From: Adineta ricciae
Taxonomy: Eukaryota > Rotifera > Eurotatoria > Adinetida > Adinetidae
Length of the DNA: 64,000 bases
NCBI GenBank assembly: GCA_905250025.1
Contig: CAJNOJ010000016.1
Location: 248,001-312,000, forward strand
Direction of reading: 5' to 3'
The notes beneath the pieces were generated by a model. That model was given only the letters and a program-made list of their open reading frames with translations. It ran no database searches and was not told where the DNA came from. A program made the position numbers and the translations under genes. Below are positions 1 through 11,430 of this stretch, one piece after another (position 1 is the first letter of the stretch; every line of letters starts with the position of its first letter).

Positions 1-310
1 CATCTAGGAGAAATCGAACATATTTTTTCGAAATTTGACACGGCAGCAATCAAAAACAAGGTAGACACGAGAAAATGAGAACATTCTTGCAATTCTCTTT
101 GTTTTTAATCTATGTATTTAGAACGCACATGATTGGCATCAGGTTGCTATTGTACTCGATCGTATCCTGTTAATTATTTTTACGATTGTTTCGCTAGCGG
201 GAACGACTTTAATTCTTGCACAAAGAAAACCGACTGTGGCATCAACAGTTGACCTGACCAATCTCGATCAAGGCGTATTTAATGCTTGTAATTACAAACA
301 ACAATATTGA
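1..310 (+). CDS. Cys-loop ligand-gated ion channel subunit, C-terminal end (partial)
   Basis: This is the 3' end of a pentameric ligand-gated channel subunit of nicotinic acetylcholine receptor type, cut by the left edge. Exon 1-60 is in frame and ends at a GT donor. A 61 bp intron (61-121) follows, and the last exon runs 122-310 to TGA. The final exon opens with HDWHQVAIVLDRI and continues into a hydrophobic helix. That matches the pre-M4 amphipathic stretch and M4 helix of nAChR subunits, whose usual form is W..VA.V.DR. After M4 there is an unusually long polar tail of about 30 residues. The ligand-binding domain and M1-M3 lie outside the window, so the subunit class and ion selectivity cannot be told. 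Confidence 0.75.
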
Positions 311-412
311 ATTAATCATGTTTTTCTTTGTATTCAACAGAGCTTCAAGTTTTTTAAGACTAGCTATCTTCGGATAGATTTTATATAGTAGAAAAAGATC
401 GTGTTTTCTTCT

Positions 413-1676
413 CTAACGACTCTTTAATTTAGTTAATGCTTTACCGAATATAGTCGAACGTTTTCCGGACGCAATCTTGTCAGCTACAGGAGTTTGCGAT
501 GGTTGATCGGCTGATTTCGGTGGTATGTGTGGATTGGCACGAAAATAATCGTCGAACGGTTGAACAAGAAAAGTTAATTTTGAACTTGTATTAATCAGTT
601 GAATAAGCCGATTGTGTGGCATTTGATCCGTAGGTTCATGATTTACCTCCCGAACAACGTCGTTTTCGCGTAGACCACTATTTGCAGCTGGACTATTCTC
701 TTCAATTCGTTGAATGATGTAGTAAACTTTGTTATACTGCAGATGGAAGCCAAATCCTTGAAAATCTGGGACACGCTGCATATGCACCTCACGTAAACTC
801 GGGTCCTTAACCGTTGGTGGCGCATTATTTTCAGTTATGCCAGGATTCACAGAATTGTTGGCTAACTGCATGGCTGCAGTATATGCTGGTGGATTAACTA
901 ATCAATAGATAGATAGTAAAGTCTTCGGTGATGGTCGAAAGCTTACCGAGATTGTTGTTTTGTTGATTATAGTTTGGATGATCTCTATTATGTCGTAACA
1001 TAGTGTGAGATGTTCCCATGTTCGGCACCGAACGAGTTGCTGACAAAAATTGCCGACCCCCTTTGCCATCCGCCAGATCGAGAAGTCCTCGTCGTGATTG
1101 ACGGTGTTTTCGTCGACGTAAATTAAAATTAGGATAATAAGGCTGCGATGCGTCTTTATCCGAAACTAGCATGTATTCATTTTGATTACTCGATGGAACG
1201 GAAACAATTTGTAAGGTTGGATCAGAAAATAACGTTTTGATATAACTACAAAGATACGCATAGTGCACAAGGTCCAGGCAAGTTTCTTGTTCCTGGCGGA
1301 GCTAAACATACCTTTCCAAATCGTTGTTTATGAAGTTGGTTGTTTGCGAGGAATTAGGATAGGTTTCTCTGTATACTACAGTCGAATTCGGTCTAATGTT
1401 GATGCCATCGAGAGAATCCGACGGTTCCATCGAAAGAGTCAGTGTTTGAGCAGTAGCAGCGGTCTGCACGAGTATATCTCTGGCATTTCTCGACAATGAC
1501 GACACCTGTTGGCCATTAAAGGCCAATACACGGTCACCAGGTCGAATATTTGCTTGTGCTGCCGGTGAATTCGGTTCAGTCGTAACTACATAAAGACCAT
1601 AAGGTACATCATCGCCGATATATATTCCGAAATTCGGATAGCCCGGGTTTTTGTGCAAAACAACCGTGTATGCCAT
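413..1676 (-). CDS. Two-PDZ-domain scaffold protein
   Basis: Three exons are read on the minus strand: 1676-1312, 1245-947 and 873-413. The junctions are in frame, and a 66 bp and a 73 bp intron separate them. The protein is about 375 residues. PDZ1 occupies roughly residues 1-90 and carries a YPNFGIYIGDD carboxylate-binding loop followed by SPAAQANIRPGDRV. A low-complexity, Arg-rich linker follows. PDZ2 (about residues 235-325) has FQGFGFHL and SPAANSGLRENDVV. The GFGF loop and the domain spacing recall NHERF/PDZK1-type scaffolds that bind C-terminal tails of membrane proteins. There is no signal peptide or membrane segment, so it should be cytosolic. The ATG at 1676 sits directly before the first PDZ strand. 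The exact orthologue is not clear. Confidence 0.8.
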
Positions 1677-2127
1677 ATTAACAATAACTCATTTCTTTGC
1701 CTTATGTCTGCTCATTCAAGGTAGAAGTGTGATGCATTCGTCTTGTTATCATTTGTTTTTCTATTTCAACTACCGAACAAGCGTTTATGCATGCATGACT
1801 GGTTCCCTTTTTTCGTCTCTGTCATTCTACTATACCGAACGATGCTAATTTCACATACTCGTGAGCGATGATTTGACGAATGCAAAATGATCAACATGTC
1901 TTGATATGATAGCGCATATGAAAATGGATGTACCAGTAAAGACCATGTCGAGAATGACGAAAGTATGCGCGTTTCAATAATACCGATGATTGGGATTTGT
2001 CGTATGTTTAAAAAATCGATCATAAGTCGATAATCGTATTGACTGTTTTTTTTTGTTAAAAAATTTATTTTCGAAACACAAAAAAGAACAGATGAACGAG
2101 TACATTGACTTTGATAACTTATCAAGA

Positions 2128-2534
2128 CTATTGAACATCTGTCGATTGTAAGACGACCAGGATATATTCTTTATCTAAACATATGAAATGCATGACAAGC
2201 GCCACAATTTGTCAAAATAACAAACCCGGTGCGATTAGAATTTCATGTTTTCTCGTCCGCATGCGAAAGAATACTAGCTCGTTCGTTGGATCGATTTCCC
2301 GAACAGATGATCGTGCTTTGTCAGTCAACGAACGCACTAATGCCGCATACTGTTGCGTTAAAGATGCATCCAATGTCGTGCGTATCGGAATGCCGTCATT
2401 GTTTATTATCAAATATCCAGTGACACCTTTATGTTCAAGAATTCGTTTCAAGGTATCATCGACTTCTGCCTTGAATAGATGACCATGAAGATAAGAAAAA
2501 AATGAACTCAGAGGAGTTCACTCACCTGTGTCAT
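2128..2534 (-). CDS. DYNLRB: Dynein light chain roadblock-type, copy B
   Basis: Three exons: 2534-2526 (only the codons M-T-Q), 2469-2226 and 2174-2128. The product is about 100 residues, the normal length for the roadblock/LC7 family of dynein light chains, which bind dynein intermediate chains in cytoplasmic and axonemal motors. Family landmarks are [15 protein letters not shown] at the start, the central [18 protein letters not shown], and a terminal exon beginning [10 protein letters not shown] after IAP. Human DYNLRB1 has VAPDKDYFLIVIQ at the same place. It lies directly downstream of copy A on the same strand. Its last intron is in the same position and phase as in copy A, so the two are tandem duplicates. 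The nine-base first coding exon is supported by GTGAGT and TTCAAG splice sites. Confidence 0.87.
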
Positions 2535-2676
2535 TGAACGTGTAAATTCTGGTCTACAAAAAAAAGAGAAAGCTGGCGTTAAAGACAGTCTTTTTTGTTG
2601 AGATTAAAATGAGTTCTGATGCAAAAAGTAGGATGGAAAAGTAAGGCAGAATGAATACAAAAAGCAAAACATCGGT

Positions 2677-3117
2677 TTAGTGTTGTTCATTGGCTTGTAA
2701 AACGATTGTAAGATAGTCTTTATCTAAATTCAAATATGAATCAATGGAAAATGAAGTTTCGTTCGATAAAAGCAAGGATATTACCGGGCGCAACGAGAAT
2801 TTCCTGTTTCTTCGTACGAATACGAAAGAATGTTAGATCATTTTGAGGATCCAAATCTCTGACACAACTCTTTGCTTTATCCGAAAGCGTTCGAATGAGA
2901 CCAGTTAATGACATTGTGGTGGAATTATCGATTGTTGAGCGAACAAAACTACCTGTTACAGAAACATACACGAAAATAAGCGTTTGCATCGAAAACACAA
3001 AATTTCTTTACCATCATTGCTCACTATGACAAAGCCATGAACGCCCTTATGTGTTTGGATACGTTTAATTGTCTCTTCCACTTCAATCTGTTGAGTCGAT
3101 GGTACCGTTGTCGACAT
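2677..3117 (-). CDS. DYNLRB: Dynein light chain roadblock-type, copy A
   Basis: Exons 3117-3012, 2952-2785 and 2723-2677. The encoded protein of about 105 residues shows the roadblock/LC7 fold landmarks: [21 protein letters not shown], then [17 protein letters not shown], then VAP joined by the last splice to [10 protein letters not shown] and a short polar end. [18 protein letters not shown] is the human equivalent, so this copy is closer to the family consensus than copy B. The role expected from the family is a light chain linking cargo and regulators to dynein intermediate chains. Intron 1 interrupts the sequence after SNDG, a position where copy B has no intron, while the final intron is shared. 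The ATG at 3117 opens a normal-length N-terminus. Confidence 0.87.
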
Positions 3118-4169
3118 GTTTGCTACAGCTGATGTACACGCACACACACAAGTAACAAACGATGAAGAGACTAGACGAAACTATGGCAACGGAGGAATAT
3201 TTATGCGATTGTAGTGATGCCATGACGAACAATCTTTGAAGAGGTGAGCAGAAAGCAAACATGGTACGTTTTAGACCAATCAAAGAAAAAAGAAGATATT
3301 CATGTACGTTTTGTTTTATTATTTTCATGTAAGCGTACATGCTAATAAGACACACAAGAAGGTTTTTAATTAATATTTGTTTGTGCTTAGTCATGAGCAG
3401 CGAATTCAATAGCTGGATTGGGATATAATCATCTATTTAGTATTCGGCTCAATTTGATGCCAGTTATACTGTTTTTGAACAGGTTGGATAAAGAATTGAT
3501 TATTTTACAAATGCCAATTATGACGAAAGCAATCGTTAAAATTGAGACTGGATGGTAATTGCAAAAACACTTGCTAACAGATAATGATCTTTTAACCAAC
3601 AGGATGAAAAATGCTGTCTAAGTACGTCTTCGTTGGTCAAAACTAAACTGAAGAAGATTCGCTGGATCACAAATGAGTATTTGAATATAAAATCTTGACC
3701 TAAGTTCAACAGTCGCTGGACTGTTTTGTTTAATGATAAGTGTATCGGTGGTATTCTACGCTTGACTGATTGCTTTGACGGGGCCGAACGTCTATTGTTC
3801 AATATCAATTCAGTTCAATGAGAAATCCCGATTCGCGATACGTAAACGCCATCTATGATGTAGAGGCTGCCTCGTCTATTTCAATTAGTACATATGAAAG
3901 CACGAATGGTTAAAATATACGAAACAATGTATGCAGAACAGAACAACTGGGTTCAGTTTTATTGTACATATCACCTATAGACGATGTGTGTCTCGTGTTC
4001 TCATTTGTAGATCAATCGTTCGTATTCTCCCTTTTCTTCTTTTCTCGTTGCATATAGCTTGTAAAATGTGCGTAGTCGTCTCTTCGAAGTGAAAGACATT
4101 GATTTAAATGGAATTTTTATTGTGATGAACAATCTGAGATTTTTTCCTATTTAATTAATAAAATATTCA
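3118..4169. other. Intergenic, no supported gene
   Basis: This divergent spacer lies between the DYNLRB pair (-) and the MED26-like gene (+). It includes a short CA run upstream of copy A and open frames on the minus strand (for example 3536-3808), but none shows a domain, signal peptide or plausible splice partner. It probably carries the promoters of both flanking genes. Confidence 0.5.
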
Positions 4170-5727
4170 ATGCAAAGTGATTCGTCGTCGCTCGACACGC
4201 TCAAAGATAATTTGTTGCGCGCCGTCGATGCCGAATACAACGTAAACGACACTTTTTTCTTGAACACTTTAACGGAAAAACATCAGCTAAACACATTTAG
4301 GTATTGAAAGCTGAAATTGTCTTGGATATCATTTGTCAATTAGAAAACATGGCCATTACCAAAAATCAACTACAGGTTTGTTCTTTCGGCTTGTCTTTCG
4401 ATTTAAAAACTATTCATTCGTTTAGAAAACTCGTCTGGGTCGCGAGATCAATACAATACGTCAGAAGATCGATGCAAAGAAGAAGCTCGTTCAACATGCA
4501 GACAAGTCTCCGGAGTTAATCATTGAAATTGCGCAACGAGCGAAGAAGCTCTTACGTTCTTGGCAAGGCTTATTGAACACGTCGCAAAAAGATTCGTTGT
4601 CAGCATGTACAGATGGAGAAATGAAACCTCGGCTGATTTTAAAAGTGAAGTTCCATTCATCACAGACGAAACGTAAACACGAGTTTGACAATCATCTCAT
4701 TGCTGAAGCTTCTATCAAACGCAAGAAAGTCAAAGTCATGAAAACAGCTATATCACCGAGTTTACCACATTTGAAAACAACACAAGAACTTTTCATGGAA
4801 ATGCAACGAAGCGAAGCGAAGATTTTTTCTGTTTCACATCATGGGAACAATATCGATCATACGAAGTTAGTTTTCAATAGAGATAATCTCTATCTCTCGT
4901 CTCTTCGATTCTTTGTATGTGTTAACTACGACAAGTGAGGTCAGAAGGTTGCTTGGTACACTGTTACTGCAACTAACACTGAGAATATGCGTGTTCTATT
5001 TCACGGTTTGATAGCAATCGCGATACACGTTTGTAGATGTAATGAAATTCATGAAGAGACGCGAAACGATAGTAAATTGATGAACTCTACTCACAATTGA
5101 CGAAAGCATATGAACTATTTTGATATTTCAATAATCTTTTCTGTTCTTGAATATAGTTCAACATGCTTATCATCTCCAAACAATATCTGCCAAATGCCCG
5201 GTTCATCTTCGCAATGTCCACTATCGCCTACGCGTTTATCACCTACTTTAGTGTCTATGAAGAATAGTAATAGTACCACCACATCCTGCTTGGCTTCAAC
5301 GCACCTTCCTGTTCTTTCCGAAGACAATCAATCTGTCAAAAATGATCGTCCACTGATCGAATCGACAATTCCTAAACAGTTGAATTCATTCAGTTCGGAT
5401 CTAGCCACTACATGTACATCTTATACAACACTTGCTGATCTTATTCAAGATCATCGTCGACGTATACTAGCTACGCACGATTCTCGAGAATTACAAGCCA
5501 GACCTGACCTCCTATTAGTACCAATCGAACAACTTGCTGTTGTCTATGAACGTGAACGAACAACGAAATGCAATGAATTGTCTCACGTCAAATACTCATC
5601 GATGACGTCGAGCGAAAAACTTCCTCAACCGTCCGATTTGATTGCTTTACCATTTATCGATTGTCCATTGGAATTTGATTTTACTCTCGATGAATTTGTC
5701 GTCGAACAGCCAACATTGACTAGCTAG
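4170..5727 (+). CDS. MED26: Mediator complex subunit 26-like protein
   Basis: Proposed exons start at 4170, with an intron to 4300, a second intron around 4374-4424, and a third at 4866-5156; the last exon ends at 5727. The N-terminal part is the TFIIS N-terminal (LW) domain. It begins LKDNLLRAVDAEYN, then VLDIICQLENMAITKNQLQ, spliced to KTRLGREIN, and closes with RAKKLLRSWQ. Each block lines up with human MED26 (LLQAID, VLEVISSLEKYPITKE, ETRLGKLIND, RAKKLLRSWQKL). The middle is Lys-rich, then Ser/Thr-rich. The C-terminus ends in an acidic-hydrophobic patch around DCPLEFDFTLDEF, where MED26 proteins contact the Mediator core. At about 385 residues it is shorter than vertebrate MED26 (about 600). 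MED26 recruits elongation factors to the polymerase. Elongin A or TFIIS is less likely because those downstream domains are missing. Confidence 0.83.
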
Positions 5728-6018
5728 ATTCCGCTTGTTTCTCGTTGTTGTGCATCTAATTGCTTATTTATTTATTTATTTTTCAAAGAAACATGTAAAA
5801 CAGCTGAATTTCCATCTTGCCTGTGAAAAGTATCGTATTACGGTTAGAGAGAGAGAGAATAGATTTTATTTTGTTCAAAAAAAAAAACAACGAACAAATA
5901 ATTTCCATCATTGATTCAAAAGAAAACGAAACTGGACAACTTGTTATCACAATTCAAATGCTTGAAAGAAACAAAGATCAATGTACAGAAGAAAGAAAGA
6001 AAGAAAGAAACGCAAACC
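5728..6018. repeat. Intergenic with simple repeats
   Basis: The short convergent spacer between the MED26-like and F-box genes contains an ATTT-type run near 5762-5782, a GA run near 5848-5856, a poly-A tract near 5880 and a GAAA run near 5991-6010. No gene is supported. The 3' untranslated regions of both neighbours must lie here. Confidence 0.55.
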
Positions 6019-7150
6019 TTATCGAATTTGTAATACGGCGGTATACGAATAGAAATCTACATGGCAATGAAACTTACGTTTATATGCTCGATCGAGCCAA
6101 TATCGATCGCACCGATAGCTATCGACTACGCTCGAATCATCGAACTTTTCGTTCGATAAAATAGTGCCTGATTTCAAAACGAACCAACCACGCACAACGA
6201 GACGTATTCGTTCTAATAATGGTAGTTGAGTTTGTAAGAGTGTTGTCCAGAAGGGCGAACGAATGTAATCGGTGTTGTAAACGAGAGTTTCAATTGAGAA
6301 GCGTCTTACCGATGGAACGGAACTCAGCAAGCGGTCGAGCGCGGAAGCATCAAACGGACGAAAACATAAACGAAGATATGTTATGTGAGCAAATGTGTTC
6401 AGTGTTAATGTGGAAGAGAGATTTTCATCAACTGTTTTCGGTACACTCGAACGCGGATCGAGTGTAAGAGTGAGTGAACGAAGGCTTGGGCAGTTCGGTA
6501 AAAGTAATGCTAGACGATCGGCATTGATGAAGTCTAATGAAAGTACTTCGGCATTACATGATGTTATCGCTTCACTTTCGATCCATTGGATTTTCTATTA
6601 GGAGGAAAAAAGAAAGCAATAAACATGTCAAAGCGAATTTCATATTTACTTCATGTAAATATAATACAATAACTCGAATATTTGATTCGTTTAACAGTGC
6701 ATGTGTCACATTAGACAATTCCTTATCACGAAAAATTTCATGTGTATTCACATGAAGATAATTCACGAACGGCAACTGTTTGATTTGTTTGGCCACTTCG
6801 GTTAATTCGTTGTAATTGATGTCGATCAATGTCAGTGCGTGTAACGATTGGAAAACAGTAAGATTGGTTCGAGAGAGAAACGAATGGATTTGCGAATAAC
6901 GATAATAATTGTTCGAAAGTATCAAAGTAAATATATTACTGAAGTTTGTACTGATTAATGATAAACAAAAACTATCGAAATTGGATTTATCAATTTTCGA
7001 CACATCAGCAGTTAGACGAAGACGAGAATCGAATACCAGAGAGTTAAATCGTGAATTCATATTGAAAAAGATAATCCAGACATCTTCAACGTTCATATAT
7101 TCAAAGATGGCCATTAGAATTTCACCTGAGAGATCCTCAAAGCGAGACAT
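6019..7150 (-). CDS. F-box protein, bdelloid-expanded type
   Basis: The minus-strand gene starts at ATG 7150. Exon 1 (7150-6650) and exon 2 (6594 downward) join in frame across a 55 bp intron (6649-6595). The N-terminal 45 residues form an F-box: FEDLSGEILMAIFEYMNVEDVWIIFF, the Skp1-binding helix arrangement. Beyond it come leucine-rich stretches of the kind found in substrate-binding parts of SCF ubiquitin ligases. Across the junction the reading LHE then KIQWIESEA is continuous, and the frame stays open for another 190 codons. The C-terminus is uncertain: a good GTAAGT near 6078 could start another intron, in which case the stop at 6019 would not be used. It shares the F-box start and general plan with the gene at 17046. 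Confidence 0.75.
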
Positions 7151-7291
7151 CTAAAAAAAGCATTCAAAATCACAACATTTTTCAGCTTGTTTCAGGGGAA
7201 AACCTCTATGTTAATGTTCAAGTTTACTTTAACAAATCAGCATTTCTTATTTACATGAAAAACAACAAATAAGAGGAAAAAAACAACCTAA

Positions 7292-10200
7292 TTAAGTAAG
7301 CACCGGAGATGATGTATAATCAAGATTCGAACCTGCAGTTGCCAGACGCGCACGTTTTTGTTGACGTTGTTGGTAAATGTTCATTGTAGCACGTCCATTC
7401 AGATTGGTTTGAGAATTTTGATCTTCATCATCGCTATCAGCATGTTCAGTTTTTCTGCCTTGTTGACTGTTATTGCTATCAAGATCACGGATAAATTCAC
7501 CTTGAACACTTATACGTACCGGTTCAAAATCTACGGAAGGGACGAACAAGTTATCAAACGAAAGAAATTCTCGAAAAACACTCTCACTATCTGGTATAAC
7601 GACATTGGCAACGTATTCCATCAATTTATCAATGATGACAAAAGGACCCTGCGGAGAAAAAAGAAGACGAAATGAACGATTATCAACAAGTCAATTGATT
7701 TACTTCGAAATTTCTCGCTGGTGGAAGACCATTGACAAGGTACATGGCTGTTTCTGGTAGAGGAAAAATTCCGCCCGGAGTTGGATGACTACCTGGTAAT
7801 GGATTTCGTGTCGGTCGATATGGCATTAAATGTTTGATATCTGGTCGAGATAGATGTGCACGTCGATCACGTGCGGCTTGTTCTAATAATGTTGTACTGT
7901 TCATTGCAGGCGAACCATTAGCAATGGACGATGTTATGGAGGACGAATTTGTTGAAAGAGTATCCTTATAGCCAAGTAATTTCAATTCATCAGTTGAGCA
8001 TGGTAAAAGATTGAGAAATTTATATTGATCAACGATTAATAAGGTTTCTCGGCCTTCCAAGTCGTTCAGCTCCGAATAGGTATTAAAACGACGTTTCTCG
8101 ACCTTCTTTATCGATTGTAAATCTCCAACTTGGGATTCAAACTTAAGGAATTCATACCAAATCGGTAATTGTGATTGTTTTGGTATAGCATTATCAGGTG
8201 AGAGAACACGTTCGAATAGGACACGTGCATTATGATCTTCATTCAAATGTGTCATATAATCAACATAGGCTAGAATATAATCCACATTTTGACCATATTT
8301 TTTTAAACCAAGGTTGAAGATATTAAACGCAATATTGTTATCTTTCGTACAATAATATTCCATTAATGCAGCCGCCACGTATACTTGATGGTTGACACGT
8401 GGATCTTCGCGTGCACGTTTGAATACAGCTCGTGCTGCTTTGATGCCATCAGCACGACGTTCAAAACGCATCGCTTGAATGTATGCTAACGTTGGATCTT
8501 TCATATTCGATTCGTCTGGACTGAGTAGACGATTATAGATTGCACGTGCTTTATCGACATTTAAGCGATACTCTTCGAAATCAGCATAAGCAAAATGAAT
8601 GAGCATGTTGGAGCGCATATATGTTTGAGTTGCACGTTCATACAAAGTCGAAGCTTCATCGAGAAAACGTTTCGCTAAATGTGCATCACCACGTTCGGAA
8701 TACAGACGCGAAGTTTGCTCCAAATACGCACAGACTTCATACCTAGACAATCATCAAGCTCAAACTTAGACTGAAGTATTCGGTAGGCACATACCAAAGA
8801 TCGGGATAATATCCTAGACATAAAAGACACTGTTCGTATGCCAAAACGACTCGGCGAGTAACAAGTAGAGCATCTTCTGTTTTCAATCGATTGGAGCGTT
8901 CCCAAGTAATGAGTTTTCTCCATGCTGCTAGTTGCTTGATCTCCTCGGTTGATTGCGGCGTTGTGGGTGGCACGCATGGACTATTTCGATCAAGTGCACG
9001 TGTTAATATTTCCAGTTCTTTAGTCACTCGTTTCACATTGAGAAAATCGCGTGAACGACTTTCGATAATACTTTTACCCAATGTTGGATTGACACTCTGG
9101 AAAACAAAAACAAAATGAAATAATCACATTCGAATACATGTAGCTTACCATTTCAAACGCGCAATAATCTTTCCATAATAAATCTACGCTGACTATAGGA
9201 GTCATAATACCTTTTTGGTAAACTTTTCGCACGGCGGCTATCTTTTGATTTTCCGCATATGGACCAACAGCCTCCCTTTTCACAAAAACGAGTATTTGAA
9301 AAACTATTCTTACCAATTCTGTTCAATACTTACACAGATTTGAGAAATGTAACATAATCATTCCAGATTGTATACGAATAAACATCCATTCCGATCTTTT
9401 CCAAAGCAAAATCGTATGCTTGTACCATTTTTTCCCTAAATAAACACAGAAGCCGATTAATCACTTGTCGGAGTCTTTCAAACTGAAAGAAACTCAAATC
9501 GTCAGAAAACTGTTCTGTTTGTACATTTTCTCCAGAAGAAAGTAGATTAATAATCTACATACTGTGACAAGTAACATTGTGTTCATTTGGAGAAGGTACA
9601 TGTCAACGTGCAGGATATGATATGAAGAATAAAAAAAGATACAAATATAGAAAGACGAGTGAGAGAAATATAATTAAAGATCAAACAAATGAAATGTACG
9701 TGATAATTTGTTTTTATTTTGAAAAGATGAACAACAAATATATGTGATGAAAAATAAAACACGACAACTCGAATGTGTTCTGCTCGACTCTGTCTATCGA
9801 TAATCATCTTTAGAAAATTTAAGAAAATTGCCAACCTGAACGTCGGTAAGATGCTTTTGGTATCCCGCACATAGTTTAAGTAACATTTCCACAGATCGAT
9901 ATTCAACACTTTGATTAAACATCGTTGAAATAACTAAACAAACAAAAAATCATTGAAGATATTCAACAAATCATTCGCCATCGTTTACTTTTTCCACTTT
10001 TTCATAATTTCGTCCTTTCATCTAAAGAACAAATTTATTCATTATCTCGATCACTCACTGACATTCTTACTTCCGCTTCGACATAGATCTTCCAAAATTT
10101 TCCACAGGTCGGAAACTGTGTTACTAATGATTCATAGAATTGCCTTGATTCGACAATTTTCCTTTCCTGTAATGAACAAATATTCCTAAAGCTCCGTCGA

Positions 10201-10384
10201 AATCCCCATGCAAACCTGAGCGTCTTGAGTTAGTAAGGCCCATGCATCGAGTGAATATTTATTTTCATTCAGTATTCGATGTGCTTGTTGGATTTTTTCA
10301 TTGCGTGTTAAATCCTGTGAAAGAAAGAAACTTATTCCGATCCGTCTGCAATTTTTCTCTTACCTCTCGCATGTATGTACTCAT
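7292..10384 (-). CDS. CSTF3: Cleavage stimulation factor subunit 3 (CstF-77 / suppressor of forked)
   Basis: A multi-exon minus-strand gene. The first exon encodes MSTYMRE from ATG 10384. The second contains [18 protein letters not shown], the first HAT repeat, matching the human N-terminus (NPYDLDAWSILIREAQ). HAT half-TPR repeats continue to about 8000; clear ones are [15 protein letters not shown] and [12 protein letters not shown]. The C-terminal region has the Pro-rich hinge [15 protein letters not shown], then [16 protein letters not shown], then a GPFV segment. It ends in a basic [10 protein letters not shown] tail like human IYRARQQKRIR, in the part that binds CstF-64 and Pcf11. CstF-77 is the dimeric scaffold of the complex that recognises the downstream element of pre-mRNA 3' ends. 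A TTATTTTCAG site 27 bp before the ATG may serve as a trans-splice acceptor. Confidence 0.9.
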
Positions 10385-10410
10385 TTGAGCTAATTAAAAA
10401 TCTAAAAGAA

Positions 10411-10478
10411 CTGAAAATAATCGCTTTATTATCGTATGAGTAAATGGTGAACAGAAGGGATGTGTGTGTGTGTGTGTT
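10411..10478 (-). promoter_or_regulatory. Short intercistronic spacer: poly(A) signal then 3' splice-acceptor-like site
   Basis: Between the Mff-like stop (10479) and the CSTF3 start (10384), the minus strand reads a CA-repeat run, then AATAAA (10430-10425), then TTATTTTCAG ending at 10411, with further TTTTAG and TTAG sites before the ATG. There is no room for a conventional separate promoter. The order poly(A) signal then acceptor is that of a polycistronic unit resolved by spliced-leader addition, a process known in bdelloid rotifers. Use of the site is inferred. Confidence 0.45.
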
Positions 10479-11174
10479 TTAATTCAACATGGAACGTCGA
10501 ACGGAGCGTAAGATATGAAAGACAAAGTAGCCAAAAATACATGTAAAAAAAAGTCGATCACGTTTTTCACGCCGAACTAGTTTACGTTCCATTTGCTGGA
10601 CACGGTTTTGGAGCAATTGGATTTTGTTCAGAACATTTTTATCGTCTGTACTATTAAAGGATTCGATATGCCATCTACAGAAGAAGACAAAGCTACGTGG
10701 AATGAGCTCAATCGCCAAAATTTTCTCCTTACGAATCAGCAATGTGCACTGGCTGAGAATTGCCTTTAATGTCAACTGATGTGTAATCATCGTCACTGGC
10801 AGTTTCAATATCTTTCGGATGAAGCGTCGATGGAAGAGATGGTTGCTGAATGAACGAGTCCGATAAATGATTCGACTCTCCATTGGTAAAAAAGTCGGTA
10901 TCATTCAACATCACCATGCTCCCATTGCCACCTGGACGAAGTCGTTCCGGTACTTCCATACGAATCGGCGCTCGATCGCTGTCTTGATCAAGACGAGGTA
11001 TAGTCGATCGAGTTGGACCAACTGTTATCGAATCGGGAACATGCATTTGATAGCCTGAAAGTATCTAAGTTGCGCAATCTTTTTTCCATAGGTCAACTTA
11101 CTCATATTTGTAATATGATTAAGATCAATTTTCTTTCGTACCAAATCATCGGGATCATCAGGTGAATGGTTCAT
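10479..11174 (-). CDS. MFF: Mitochondrial fission factor (Mff)-like tail-anchored protein
   Basis: The start is placed at ATG 11174 (MNHSPDDPDD), eight bases downstream of a TTTTAG acceptor-like site. Exon 1 ends in NHITNM. After a GTAAGT...TTTCAG intron the protein continues SYQMHVPDSITVG, resembling the Mff N-terminus (SRIQYEMEYTEGIS..MRVPE). A second Mff-type motif, MEVPERLRPGG, follows, where human has MQVPERI. The last exon holds a heptad coiled coil (KIQLLQNRVQQMERKLVRRE) and a single C-terminal membrane helix (LFFTCIFGYFVFHIL) with a short basic end, the arrangement of a tail-anchored outer-membrane protein. Mff recruits Drp1 to mitochondria and peroxisomes. The protein is short (about 200 residues) and the middle is poorly conserved, so the assignment rests on motif order plus the tail anchor. 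Confidence 0.68.
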
Positions 11175-11430
11175 GACGTAATCTAAAATTTTCCGTAGAT
11201 AAAGAATCCCGCTTTTATCCTTCAATTGGAAAACATGTTCGTCTCGATCATGAATAAAGAAAAAGGTTTTCTTGTAGAAATGAGAAACACACCAATAAAA
11301 TCATGCGACTATATAGAGAGAACGACAGACGGTACATATGTGTATATGTATAATATAAATAATACGCAGGACATTATCCTAATTGAAGAAAAAGAAAACC
11401 AACGAATTGAAAGGAAGATGTAGCATTTTG

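Noticed and set aside
643..825. Plus-strand frame over the second PDZ domain
   Set aside because: Antisense shadow of the PDZ coding exon with no domain of its own.
5817..6164. Plus-strand frame of 115 codons
   Set aside because: Starts in a repeat-rich 3' region, contains GAAA-repeat-encoded Lys/Glu runs and overlaps the F-box gene antisense; no domain.
9583..9909. Minus-strand frame of 108 codons inside CSTF3
   Set aside because: It reads from one CSTF3 exon into an intron; the intronic part is Phe/Ile-rich and not conserved.
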